DNA of 64,000 nucleotides, taken from the NCBI GenBank assembly GCA_045124465.1, contig JBGVLV010000032.1, positions 10,466 to 74,465 on the forward strand, in the 5' to 3' direction. This stretch comes from Scatosoma sp045124465. Lineage in GTDB: Bacteria; Bacillota; Clostridia; Christensenellales; Borkfalkiaceae. Below the pieces are notes generated by a model. It was not told the origin of the DNA. It saw nothing but the letters and a program-made list of their open reading frames with translations, and ran no database searches. Each line of letters opens with the position of its first letter. Positions within the stretch are counted from its first letter, which is position 1. This document shows, piece by piece, positions 25,679 through 33,748 of the stretch. The position numbers were made by a program, and so were the translations under genes.

Positions 25679-27046
25679 ATGGACAAGATTCAATTACTGG
25701 AAGAAAGAAAAGCGAATCTTTCGGCGGCGGGAAAAGAGATCCGTAGCCGTATCGACGCGCTTGTCGATGAAAAAAGTTTTGTCGAGCTGTCCGCGTTCAG
25801 TTTTTCGAAAAGCGAATTTTACGGCGAAAACGCCGCAGGAGAAGGGGTAGTAACCGGTTTTGCAACGATCGGCGACTATCCGTTTTATATTGTGGCGCAA
25901 AATTTCAACGTACTCGACGGCGGCGTTTCGAAAGCAAGCTGCGATAAAATAGCGAAATGTCTCGATATGGCGGAAAAGAATATGACGCCCGTCGTGTACG
26001 TGCTGAATACGCACGGCGTACAGGTCGGCGAAGGCGTCACCGTTTTGGAAGGGCTTGGAAAACTCCTTTTGAGAAGTACGCAACTCAAAGGCGTTCTGCC
26101 GCAATACGTGATCGTGGACGGCGAGGTGTACGGTTCGGCGGCAATGCTCGCCGCGATCGCGGATTTCACTTTCTTCTTGGAAAAGAAGAGCGTTCTGGCG
26201 ATCAACAGCCCGTTCGTCTTGTCTGCGAAATCGGGAAAGAATCTGTCCAAAGAAGAAGTCGGCGGCGCGAAAGCTTTGAATAAAACGGGTATTCCCGCGT
26301 TCGAAGTAAAAGATATGAAAGAAGTTCGCGAAACGGTGCTTAAACTTACCGAATTGCTCGCGGTATCCGTCGTGGACGCGGAGCTTAACGAATCCCTACC
26401 CGCGCTCAACGAAAACGTGACGGCGGAAACGCTTATGGGGATATTCGAATCGCCCGTGGAAGTATGGTCGTCGTATGAAACGGAAGTAAAGACGGTGCTT
26501 GCCCGTATCGGCGGGATCGCGGTCGCGGCGGTCGTATTCGACGGCGGCGAGGCGGGCGTAGAACTCAACGCCGCAAAGCTTGCCAAGATCAAGAATTTTG
26601 CGGAGCTTGCTTGTTGCTACTCTCTGCCGTTCGTTACGTTCAACGACGTCAAGGGCATTTGTCCTTGCACGTGTACGAATAACAGCCGCGTGATGAAAGA
26701 GTGCGCCGAATATTTGGATATGCTCGACACGATCGATACGGCGAAGATAGCGGTGACGTATAAAAAGGCGATCGGGCTTGGGTATTCGTTGTTCGCCTCG
26801 AAGTCGGTCGGATTCGATTATACTTGCGCTTTCGCGAACGCAAAAATAGCGCTTTTCGACAGCGTGCAGGGCGCGCAGATCGAGCTTGGCGATACGAAAG
26901 CGGATAAAGCGGCGTTGGCGGAGAAATACGCGGAAGAAAATTCCGATCCCATCAACGCGGCGAAAGACGGATATATCGACGCCGTCATCGAACCGCAGTT
27001 CGTAAAACAGTATCTCATTGCGGCGTTGCAAATGTTTTTGAGATAA
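25679..27046 (+). CDS. Divergent acyl-CoA carboxyltransferase-like subunit (MmdA-like)
   Basis: A 455-residue crotonase-fold carboxyltransferase, starting at ATG 25679 after TTCGGAGGA. It is shorter than usual MmdA/PccB (about 510). The general frame is kept (GEGVVTGFATIGDYPFYIVAQ, then VLDGGVSKASCDKIAK), but the catalytic loops are not: the usual NDSGGARIQEG reads LNTHGVQVGEG (109-119) and the AGGAVYSPA oxyanion hole reads YGSAAMLAA (151-159). The C-terminal half is similarly relaxed, with CPCTCTNN in place of the usual GxxQE region. It heads a cluster of biotin-dependent sodium-pump subunits, so it likely belongs to the complex, either with altered chemistry or as a structural partner. Confidence 0.75.
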   Translation: MDKIQLLEERKANLSAAGKEIRSRIDALVDEKSFVELSAFSFSKSEFYGENAAGEGVVTGFATIGDYPFYIVAQNFNVLDGGVSKASCDKIAKCLDMAEKNMTPVVYVLNTHGVQVGEGVTVLEGLGKLLLRSTQLKGVLPQYVIVDGEVYGSAAMLAAIADFTFFLEKKSVLAINSPFVLSAKSGKNLSKEEVGGAKALNKTGIPAFEVKDMKEVRETVLKLTELLAVSVVDAELNESLPALNENVTAETLMGIFESPVEVWSSYETEVKTVLARIGGIAVAAVVFDGGEAGVELNAAKLAKIKNFAELACCYSLPFVTFNDVKGICPCTCTNNSRVMKECAEYLDMLDTIDTAKIAVTYKKAIGLGYSLFASKSVGFDYTCAFANAKIALFDSVQGAQIELGDTKADKAALAEKYAEENSDPINAAKDGYIDAVIEPQFVKQYLIAALQMFLR

Positions 27047-27056
27047 GGAGGGCGAT

Positions 27057-27413
27057 ATGTTGACGAACTTATTGACGGAAACCCTTCCCGAAGGCGGCAG
27101 ATACGTTGGCATAGGCGAAGTATCGCTGTATGCGCTCATCGGATTTTTGGTCGTCTTTGCGGGCATAGCGTTTCTGATACTCGTCGTTTGGGCGGTCGGC
27201 AAGTTTATGACCAAATTCAACGGCGTGAAAAAGACGGCGAAAGAAAAGAAGAAACCGACGGAAACGGTATCCGAAAGTTTGGCGGTCACAGACGCGCAAA
27301 CGGACGAGATATCCGAAGAAACGGTTGCGGTCATCACCGCCGCGATCATGGCGTATTATCAGAAAACAAACCCGAAATGCGAATTTACGGTAAAAAGAAT
27401 TAAGAGAATTTAA
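27057..27413 (+). CDS. Decarboxylase gamma/delta subunit (OadG/MmdD-like)
   Basis: A 118-residue protein with one membrane segment (about residues 25-48), a charged linker and the C-terminal block AVITAAIMAYYQK that is typical of OadG. In the sodium-pumping decarboxylases this small subunit anchors the complex and helps assembly. It lies 10 bases after the carboxyltransferase gene and 12 before the biotin carrier gene. Confidence 0.85.
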   Translation: MLTNLLTETLPEGGRYVGIGEVSLYALIGFLVVFAGIAFLILVVWAVGKFMTKFNGVKKTAKEKKKPTETVSESLAVTDAQTDEISEETVAVITAAIMAYYQKTNPKCEFTVKRIKRI

Positions 27414-27425
27414 GGAGAAACTATC

Positions 27426-27785
27426 ATGCGTAATTTTGTTATCACCGTCACCGGTAAATCTTATGAAGTAGGCGTAGAGGAAGTCGGAGCGAGCGTTTCC
27501 GCGCCCGTTGTTTCCGCCTCGGTTGCAACGGAAAAGCCTGCCGCGCCCGCGGCAAAGCCCGTAGCGGCTGCAAACGGAGAAAAACTCCTTTCGCCGTTCC
27601 CCGGACTTATCAAGAACCTGCTTGTGGCAAACGGCGCGAGCGTAAAGAAAGACCAGCCTATCCTCGTGCTCGAGGCTATGAAGATGGATAACGATATCAC
27701 CGCGCCTTGCGACGGCGTAGTCACGTTCCAGGTACAAAAGGGCGCGAACGTGGAATCCGACGCGGTTTTGGCGATCATCGGCTAA
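27426..27785 (+). CDS. Biotin carrier protein of the decarboxylase complex
   Basis: A 119-residue protein with a short N-terminal beta segment, an Ala/Pro/Val-rich flexible linker (about residues 23-50) and a biotinyl domain. The biotinylation motif is LEAMKMDND, with Lys86 as attachment site. It carries carboxyl groups between the carboxyltransferase and the membrane beta subunit. AAGGAGAAAC precedes the ATG. Confidence 0.93.
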   Translation: MRNFVITVTGKSYEVGVEEVGASVSAPVVSASVATEKPAAPAAKPVAAANGEKLLSPFPGLIKNLLVANGASVKKDQPILVLEAMKMDNDITAPCDGVVTFQVQKGANVESDAVLAIIG

Positions 27786-27803
27786 AAAAAGAGGTAGGGC
27801 AGT

Positions 27804-28997
27804 ATGCAAAATAATTTACTCATGAGCGTCGGCGAAATGTTCCGCAATTTATGGGAATCGTCGGGGCTTGCGAACGGATCGTGGCAGAACTACGTGATGA
27901 TCCTGATCTCCTTCGTACTTATGTACCTTGCGATCGTCAAGAAATTCGAACCTCTGCTCTTATTGCCGATCGCGTTCGGTATGTTCCTTATCAATCTCCC
28001 CGGTGCGTACGACGTCGTTTGGGGTACGTATCCGGAGGGCGTAGCGCATACGTATGAAAACGTAGAGAACCGCGGACTTTTGTGGTATCTTTTCTATGGC
28101 GTGCAAAACGTTATCTATCCGCCGCTCATCTTCCTTGGTATCGGCGCGATGACCGATTTCGGTCCGCTTATCTCCAACCCCAAGAGCATGCTTATCGGTG
28201 CGGCGGCGCAGTTCGGTATCTTTCTGACCCTTATCGGCGCGGTTGTGCTCGGGTTCGACCTTGCGGCGGCTTGTTCCATCGCCATTATCGGCGGCGCGGA
28301 CGGCCCCACGGCAATTTATGTGACCCAAAGTTTGGCAAAGTTTACAAATCAAGACCTGCTTTCGGCGATCGCGATCGCGGCGTATTCGTATATGGCGCTT
28401 ATTCCCATTATCCAAAAACCGCTTATGCGTTTGATCGTTCCCAAGAAAGAACGCGCTATCAAAATGAAACCGCTCCGCACGGTAAGTAAAGTCGAGAAGA
28501 TCATTTTCCCCGTTGTTGTAACGCTTGTCGTGGGATCGTTGTTGCCCGACGCGATACCGCTTTTGGGTATGCTGATGCTCGGTAATCTGCTCAAAGAATC
28601 GGGCGTTTGCGACAGACTTTCCTCGCAGGCGCAAAACGGCTTGATGAATACCATCACCATTTTCCTCGGCGTTTCCGTCGGTTGTAAGGCGTACGGCGGT
28701 ACGTTCCTGCAACTCGAAACGTTGATGATCATCGGTCTGGGGCTTGTCGCGTTCTGTTTCGGTACGGTCGGCGGGCTTTTGATGGGACGGCTTATGTGCA
28801 AACTTTCCAAGGGTAAGATAAATCCTTTGATCGGCAGTGCGGGCGTTTCCGCCGTACCTATGGCGGCGCGTATTTCCGAGGATGTCGGACGGGAAGAAGA
28901 TCCCAGTAATCACTTGTTGATGCACGCTATGGGACCGAACGTCGCGGGCGTTATCGGTTCGGCGATAGCGGCGGGATTTTTGCTCTCGCTCTTCTGA
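27804..28997 (+). CDS. Sodium-transporting decarboxylase beta subunit
   Basis: A 397-residue protein with about nine hydrophobic segments. The conserved functional blocks are seen: IGGADGPTAIYVT, SVGCKAYGGTFLQ-like region, GNLLKESGVCDRLS and SAVPMAARISEDVG with NHLLMHAMGPNVAGVIGSA. In OadB/MmdB/GcdB these take part in decarboxylation of carboxybiotin and sodium movement out of the cell. The gene is in the same tight cluster as the carrier and gamma-like subunits. Confidence 0.93.
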   Translation: MQNNLLMSVGEMFRNLWESSGLANGSWQNYVMILISFVLMYLAIVKKFEPLLLLPIAFGMFLINLPGAYDVVWGTYPEGVAHTYENVENRGLLWYLFYGVQNVIYPPLIFLGIGAMTDFGPLISNPKSMLIGAAAQFGIFLTLIGAVVLGFDLAAACSIAIIGGADGPTAIYVTQSLAKFTNQDLLSAIAIAAYSYMALIPIIQKPLMRLIVPKKERAIKMKPLRTVSKVEKIIFPVVVTLVVGSLLPDAIPLLGMLMLGNLLKESGVCDRLSSQAQNGLMNTITIFLGVSVGCKAYGGTFLQLETLMIIGLGLVAFCFGTVGGLLMGRLMCKLSKGKINPLIGSAGVSAVPMAARISEDVGREEDPSNHLLMHAMGPNVAGVIGSAIAAGFLLSLF

Positions 28998-29017
28998 GAA
29001 TAAAGAGGTAAATAGAT

Positions 29018-30451
29018 ATGGAACTGAATTTCGAAAATAAAAAAGTAATGCTCACCGAAACGATCCTGCGCGACGCGCATCAATCGCAAGCGGCGACGAG
29101 AATGAAAATAGAAGAAATGCTGCCCGTGCTCGAACAGCTCGACGAGATCGGATATTATTCGATCGAGGCGTGGGGCGGCGCAACGTTCGACTCCTGTCTT
29201 CGTTATTTGAACGAAGATCCTTGGGAACGGCTCAGAACGCTTAAATCGCACTTAAAAACGCCCATTCAGATGTTGCTCAGAGGTCAGAACCTGCTTGGCT
29301 ACCGTCACTATGCGGACGACGTCGTGGAAAAGTTCGTGGCGAAATCCATTGAAAACGGCGTAGGCGTTATCCGTGTGTTCGACGCGTTGAATGATCCGAG
29401 AAACCTCGAAGTTTCGATGAAAGCCATAAAAAAATACGGCGGCGTTTGCGAGGCGACCATTTGTTATACCAGCGCGGTCGTTGACGGAAAAGAGATCTTT
29501 ACCAACGAATATTTCGTAGACCTTGCAAAACAGCTCGAAGAACGCGGTGCGGACAATATCTGTTTGAAAGATATGGCGAACCTCTTGCTCCCGTTCAAAG
29601 CATACGAGCTTGTCAAAGCCCTGAAAGCGGCGTTAAAACCGACCACGAAGTTGCACCTGCATACGCATAATACGACGGGTACGGGCGACATGGTATATCT
29701 TATGGCGATCCTTGCGGGCGTAGATATCGTCGATACGGCGTTGTCGCCGCTCGGAAACGGTACTTCGCAACCCGCCACCGAACCGCTTGTAGCGACCCTC
29801 AAAGGTACGCCGTACGATACAGGTATCGATATCAATAAACTTCTGCCGATCGTAAAACACTTCAAAGGCGTTGAAAAACGGCTCAAAGACGACAAGCTCC
29901 TCAATGAAAAGTCCAAGGGGATCGATATCAATACGCTTTTGTATCAAGTTCCCGGCGGTATGCTTTCCAACCTTATCAATCAGCTTGAAAAGGCGGGAAA
30001 AGCGGATAAATTGACGGAATGTCTTGCGGAAGTTCCCAACGTCCGTAAAGACTGCGGCTATCCTCCTTTAGTAACGCCCTCGTCGCAGATCGTCGGCACG
30101 CAAGCCGTGCTCAACGTGGTAATGGGTGAACGTTATAAAATGGTCACCAAAGAAACCAAAGACCTGTTTGCGGGCAAATACGGAACTCTCCCGATGCCGA
30201 TAGACGAAACGGTTGCGAAGAAGGTTTTAAACGGCGCGGAAAGAATTACCTGCCGTCCCGCCGATCTTCTTCAACCGGAATACGAAGACATTAAAAAGAA
30301 GGTCGTTGAACTCGGCTATTACGAAAAAGAAGAGGACGTACTTTCCTACGCCGTATTCGAACAAGTCGCCGAAAACTTCTTCAAATGGAGAGAGGCGCAA
30401 AAGAAAGGCGTGGACAGAGATCTTGCAAAATCGGGCGTATATCCCGTTTGA
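29018..30451 (+). CDS. Oxaloacetate decarboxylase/transcarboxylase 5S-type subunit
   Basis: A 477-residue carboxyltransferase of the pyruvate/oxaloacetate type. The N-terminal ETILRDAHQSQAATRM holds the metal-binding Asp, EAWGGATFDSCLRYL and PWERLR follow, LHLHTHNTTG carries the metal His pair, and DTALSPLGNGTSQPATE the substrate site. It ends before any biotinyl domain, which is supplied by the separate carrier gene in the cluster. Together with the beta subunit it would make a sodium-pumping oxaloacetate decarboxylase. AAGAGGTAAA precedes the ATG. Confidence 0.9.
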   Translation: MELNFENKKVMLTETILRDAHQSQAATRMKIEEMLPVLEQLDEIGYYSIEAWGGATFDSCLRYLNEDPWERLRTLKSHLKTPIQMLLRGQNLLGYRHYADDVVEKFVAKSIENGVGVIRVFDALNDPRNLEVSMKAIKKYGGVCEATICYTSAVVDGKEIFTNEYFVDLAKQLEERGADNICLKDMANLLLPFKAYELVKALKAALKPTTKLHLHTHNTTGTGDMVYLMAILAGVDIVDTALSPLGNGTSQPATEPLVATLKGTPYDTGIDINKLLPIVKHFKGVEKRLKDDKLLNEKSKGIDINTLLYQVPGGMLSNLINQLEKAGKADKLTECLAEVPNVRKDCGYPPLVTPSSQIVGTQAVLNVVMGERYKMVTKETKDLFAGKYGTLPMPIDETVAKKVLNGAERITCRPADLLQPEYEDIKKKVVELGYYEKEEDVLSYAVFEQVAENFFKWREAQKKGVDRDLAKSGVYPV

Positions 30452-30460
30452 TAAAACAGT

Positions 30461-30576
30461 ATTTGTGAAACATTCTTTATGAAACAATTCGCGCAACCGA
30501 CCGATTTATTGTCGGTTGCGTAACTTTATATAACGAAATTGAAAATATTTGTGAAACTTTATTCGTGAAACAATAT
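30461..30576 (+). repeat. Imperfect direct repeat with paired GTGAAAC motifs around a hairpin
   Basis: Two 30-base copies (30461-30490 and 30547-30576) agree at about 24 of 30 positions. Each holds two xTGAAAC motifs exactly 14 bases apart. The hairpin CGCAACCGAC / GTCGGTTGCG (30492-30501, 30511-30520) lies between them, and TATAAT (30574-30579) overlaps the end of the second copy. Confidence 0.55.
30492..30530 (+). terminator. Hairpin after the decarboxylase cluster, probable terminator
   Basis: A perfect 10-base stem, CGCAACCGAC (30492-30501) with GTCGGTTGCG (30511-30520) and a nine-base loop, followed by TAACTTTATA. The T tract is weak, so termination may be partial. Confidence 0.6.
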
Positions 30577-30629
30577 AATTTCATTTTTTAACGGGGAAAT
30601 ATTCGAGCGGAAAAAAGCGAGGTGCGAGA

Positions 30630-31889
30630 ATGAAAAACGTATGTATCGTCGGCGGAGGCGCGGCGGGATTGATGGCGGCGTATGCGGCGGCAAAGAACGG
30701 GCATAAAGTCGTATTGTTCGAGAAGAACGAAAAACTGGGAAAGAAAATATATATTACGGGGAAGGGGAGATGTAATTTTACAAACGACGTTTCTCCCGAT
30801 GAATTTTTGCAAAACGTAGTACGCGGAGAACGCTTTTTGCGCGGTGCTATATACTCGTTTTCCTCGCAAAAGACCATCGATTTCTTTGAAAATAACGGAT
30901 TATCCGTTAAAATCGAACGCGGAAACCGCGCGTTTCCGTCTTCCGATCACGCCAGCGATGTAACAAAAACGCTGGAAAAAGCTTGCAGATCAGTAGGGGT
31001 AGATATTCGTTTAAACGAAAAAGTCGAAAAAATCCGTGTTTTACAAGAAGAAAACGGTAATATGTCTGACATAGGTATTATGCCACGCGTAGTAGAATTA
31101 TCCACTGTAAACGGCGATTATTTGTGTGACGTAGTAATTATTGCGACGGGCGGATTAAGTTATCCGTCTACGGGATCGACGGGGGACGGATATGTTTTCG
31201 CGAAAAACTGCGGGCATACGGTCACGGACTTGAAATGCGGGCTTTGCGGGTTGAATTTGGAAGGCGAGGATTTTAAGGAATTGCAGGGGTTGACCTTGAA
31301 AAACGTGGCGTTGACGATAAAACAAGGGGCGAAAGTCGTTTACAGCGATTTCGGGGAAATGCTGTTTACCCATTTCGGAATATCGGGTCCGATCGTTCTG
31401 TCGGCGTCGTCGGTCGTCAACCGTTTGCCGCTTGGTCAACTTTCGGTGGGGCTGGATCTGAAACCCGCTTTGGACGAGCAAACGCTCGATAAGCGGTTGT
31501 TGCGTGATTTCGAAAAGTACAAAAATAAACGGATATCAAACGCGTTATGCGAATTATTGCCGCAAAAGCTCATTCTTTTCGTATTGAACGCGAGCGGAAT
31601 ATCCGAGAAAAAGAATGTGAACGTATTGACGAAAGAGGAGCGCGCGAGGCTCGTTTCTACTTTGAAGAATTTGCCTTTGAAAATAAGAAGTTTACGCGGT
31701 TTCGAAGAGGCGATCATCACTTCGGGCGGGGTAGAGCTTTCCGAGATAAATCCGAAAACGATGGAGAGCAAAAAAGTGCGCGGATTGAAGTTCTGCGGGG
31801 AAGTGTTGGACGTGGACGCGTTTACGGGCGGTTTTAATTTACAGATCGCCTTTTCCACGGGGTACGCCGCAGGAAATACGATTGAATAA
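30630..31889 (+). CDS. HI0933/BaiN-type flavoprotein oxidoreductase
   Basis: A 419-residue FAD protein. The N-terminal dinucleotide-binding motif is VGGGAAGLMAAYAAAKNG, followed by the family marker KKIYITGKGRCNFTND. The second FAD contact GGLSYPSTGSTGDGYVFA and the C-terminal DAFTGGFNLQIAFSTGYAAG are typical of the HI0933 (YhiN/BaiN) family. The reaction is generally unknown; some members reduce steroid intermediates. Roughly 30960-31150 is richer in A and T than the rest of the gene but stays in frame. Confidence 0.88.
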   Translation: MKNVCIVGGGAAGLMAAYAAAKNGHKVVLFEKNEKLGKKIYITGKGRCNFTNDVSPDEFLQNVVRGERFLRGAIYSFSSQKTIDFFENNGLSVKIERGNRAFPSSDHASDVTKTLEKACRSVGVDIRLNEKVEKIRVLQEENGNMSDIGIMPRVVELSTVNGDYLCDVVIIATGGLSYPSTGSTGDGYVFAKNCGHTVTDLKCGLCGLNLEGEDFKELQGLTLKNVALTIKQGAKVVYSDFGEMLFTHFGISGPIVLSASSVVNRLPLGQLSVGLDLKPALDEQTLDKRLLRDFEKYKNKRISNALCELLPQKLILFVLNASGISEKKNVNVLTKEERARLVSTLKNLPLKIRSLRGFEEAIITSGGVELSEINPKTMESKKVRGLKFCGEVLDVDAFTGGFNLQIAFSTGYAAGNTIE

Positions 31890-32008
31890 ACGCGAAAATC
31901 AACGCGGTCATATAAATCTGTGACAAGATAGAAAGCGGAAAGGCTTGACGAATCAGAAAAATTCGGATATAATATTGTAAAGAACGTTCATCGTTGGGAG
32001 GGAACACT

Positions 32009-33022
32009 ATGACGATCATTCGCGGCGCAACGACCGTTGAAAAGGACTGCAAAGAGGATATTTCGAGCGCGGTAAAAGAGATGTTGGACGAGATATTTGC
32101 CGTAAACGCCTTGAAAAAGGAGGAAATACGCGGCTTTTTGTTTTCGCTTACAACGGATATCCATTCCTATCACCCCGCGAAAGCGGCTCGGGAATGCGGT
32201 TACGACTACGCGCCTTTGTTTGCGGCGATCGAACCGGAGATAGACGGGGCGTTGAAGTTATGTATCCGTTTGATGCTGTTCACCGAGCTTGACGGGGAAA
32301 GAAAGGTAAAACACGTATATCAACGCGGCGCGAAGGTATTGAGAAAGGATATTTCCGAGATTTATAATATCGCGTTGGACGGACCTGCGGGTAGTGGAAA
32401 GAGTACGGTAGCAAAACTGCTTGCCCGCGACTATAATATTCTGCATTTGGATACGGGCGCGATGTACCGCGCTTGCGCGCTGAAAGCGTTGCGTATGGGT
32501 ATCGATCCCAAAGACGGCAAAGCCGTAGGGGAAATGGCGCAGAGTTTGGATGTTAAAGTGGAATATATCGATGGCGCGCAGCATACGATACTCGACGGAG
32601 AGGACGTTTCTTCGGCGATCCGCGAGAATGCGGTGTCTATGGCGGCGTCGAGTATCGCGTTAAATCCCGCCGTACGCAAAAAAATGGTCGAAATGCAACA
32701 AAATATAGCGAAAAGTATGTCATGTATACTCGACGGTCGGGATATCGGTTCGACGGTGCTCCCCGACGCGAAGTATAAATTTTTCATCACCGCGGACAGC
32801 AAAGTGCGCGCAATGCGTAGATTCAAGGAATTGCGGGAACGGGGCGAAGAGGTCGATTTCGACAAACTGCACGCGGAGATCGTCGCGCGGGATAAACAGG
32901 ACAGCGAGCGCGAGATATCGCCGCTCAAATGCGCGAAAGACGCGATCAGGATCGATACTTCCGACTTGGACATCGAGGGCGTGGTAGCGAAGATAAAATC
33001 CATCGTTCAATCCAAAATCTAA
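32009..33022 (+). CDS. Fused chorismate mutase (AroH) and cytidylate kinase
   Basis: A 338-residue two-domain protein starting at ATG 32009 after GGGAGGGAAC. Residues 1-115 are an AroH-type chorismate mutase: IRGATTVEKDCKEDI, HSYHPAKAARECG and LCIRLMLF correspond to the active-site Arg and Cys-Ile-Arg segments of the Bacillus enzyme. Residues 119-338 are cytidylate kinase: ALDGPAGSGKST (Walker A), LDTGAMYRACALKAL and LDGRDIGSTVLPDA. One domain makes prephenate for Phe/Tyr synthesis, the other phosphorylates CMP. There is no stop or frameshift between them. The cmk-plsC-ispH order that follows is a standard clostridial one. Confidence 0.9.
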   Translation: MTIIRGATTVEKDCKEDISSAVKEMLDEIFAVNALKKEEIRGFLFSLTTDIHSYHPAKAARECGYDYAPLFAAIEPEIDGALKLCIRLMLFTELDGERKVKHVYQRGAKVLRKDISEIYNIALDGPAGSGKSTVAKLLARDYNILHLDTGAMYRACALKALRMGIDPKDGKAVGEMAQSLDVKVEYIDGAQHTILDGEDVSSAIRENAVSMAASSIALNPAVRKKMVEMQQNIAKSMSCILDGRDIGSTVLPDAKYKFFITADSKVRAMRRFKELRERGEEVDFDKLHAEIVARDKQDSEREISPLKCAKDAIRIDTSDLDIEGVVAKIKSIVQSKI

Positions 33023-33041
33023 CGGAAAGGTGTTTACGCAA

Positions 33042-33737
33042 ATGAAGGAAGAAAAATCGAAAAAGAAGAAAAAGAATTCGACGGTCACGGTAAAAGCGAA
33101 TAAAAAAGGACGGCACGTTATGAAATTTATGAATTTCCTGCGCGTCGTGCTTATTCCTATTTATTATGTTTTGAAACCTTTCCGTTTTTACGGTAATCGC
33201 AAAGTCCCCGACGGCGCTTGCGTGTACGTGGTCAATCATTATACCGTTTTCGACGCGATATATCCCGCCGTCACCACGTGGGAGGGGATCCATTACGTGG
33301 CGAAAAAAGAGATAATCGAGGCTCCCGTGCTCGGCACGCTCGCGCGGGGTGTAAAGGTCATATCCGTCAACCGCGACGGCAGCGACGTGCGCGCGTTGCT
33401 CGATTGTTTCAAATGCTTGAAAAATAACGAAAAAATAGCCATTTATCCCGAGGGAACGCGCAATAAGACGGACGCGGAAATGCTGCCGTTCAAGCACGGC
33501 GCGGCGGTTATGGCTATCCGCGCGAAAGTACCCGTAGTTCCGATCGTTATCTATAAAAAACCGAGATTTTTCCGTCGGGCGCATATTCTTATCGGCGAAC
33601 CGTTCGAGCTGTCGCAATATTACGATCGGAAACTTTCGGAGGAGGAACTTTCCCGGGCGGACGAAGAACTTCGTGATCTGATGCTCGATATGCGCGCAAA
33701 GCATACCGAATTTTTGCAAAATAAAAAGAGGAAATAA
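33042..33737 (+). CDS. plsC: 1-acyl-glycerol-3-phosphate acyltransferase
   Basis: A 231-residue PlsC-type acyltransferase. Motif I reads VVNHYTVFDA (NHxxxxD) and motif III AIYPEGTRNKT. A Lys-rich tail of about 25 residues (KSKKKKKNSTVTV) precedes the hydrophobic start of the domain. It makes phosphatidic acid from lysophosphatidic acid at the inner face of the membrane. It lies between cmk and ispH, the usual clostridial arrangement. An in-frame GTG at 33030 is a less likely start. Confidence 0.9.
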   Translation: MKEEKSKKKKKNSTVTVKANKKGRHVMKFMNFLRVVLIPIYYVLKPFRFYGNRKVPDGACVYVVNHYTVFDAIYPAVTTWEGIHYVAKKEIIEAPVLGTLARGVKVISVNRDGSDVRALLDCFKCLKNNEKIAIYPEGTRNKTDAEMLPFKHGAAVMAIRAKVPVVPIVIYKKPRFFRRAHILIGEPFELSQYYDRKLSEEELSRADEELRDLMLDMRAKHTEFLQNKKRK

Positions 33738-33748
33738 TTTTTTATCGA

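Noticed and set aside
30960..31150. AT-rich patch in the HI0933-type gene as a sign of recombination
   Set aside because: The reading frame and family motifs continue on both sides and the region is a variable part of the family; composition alone is weak evidence.
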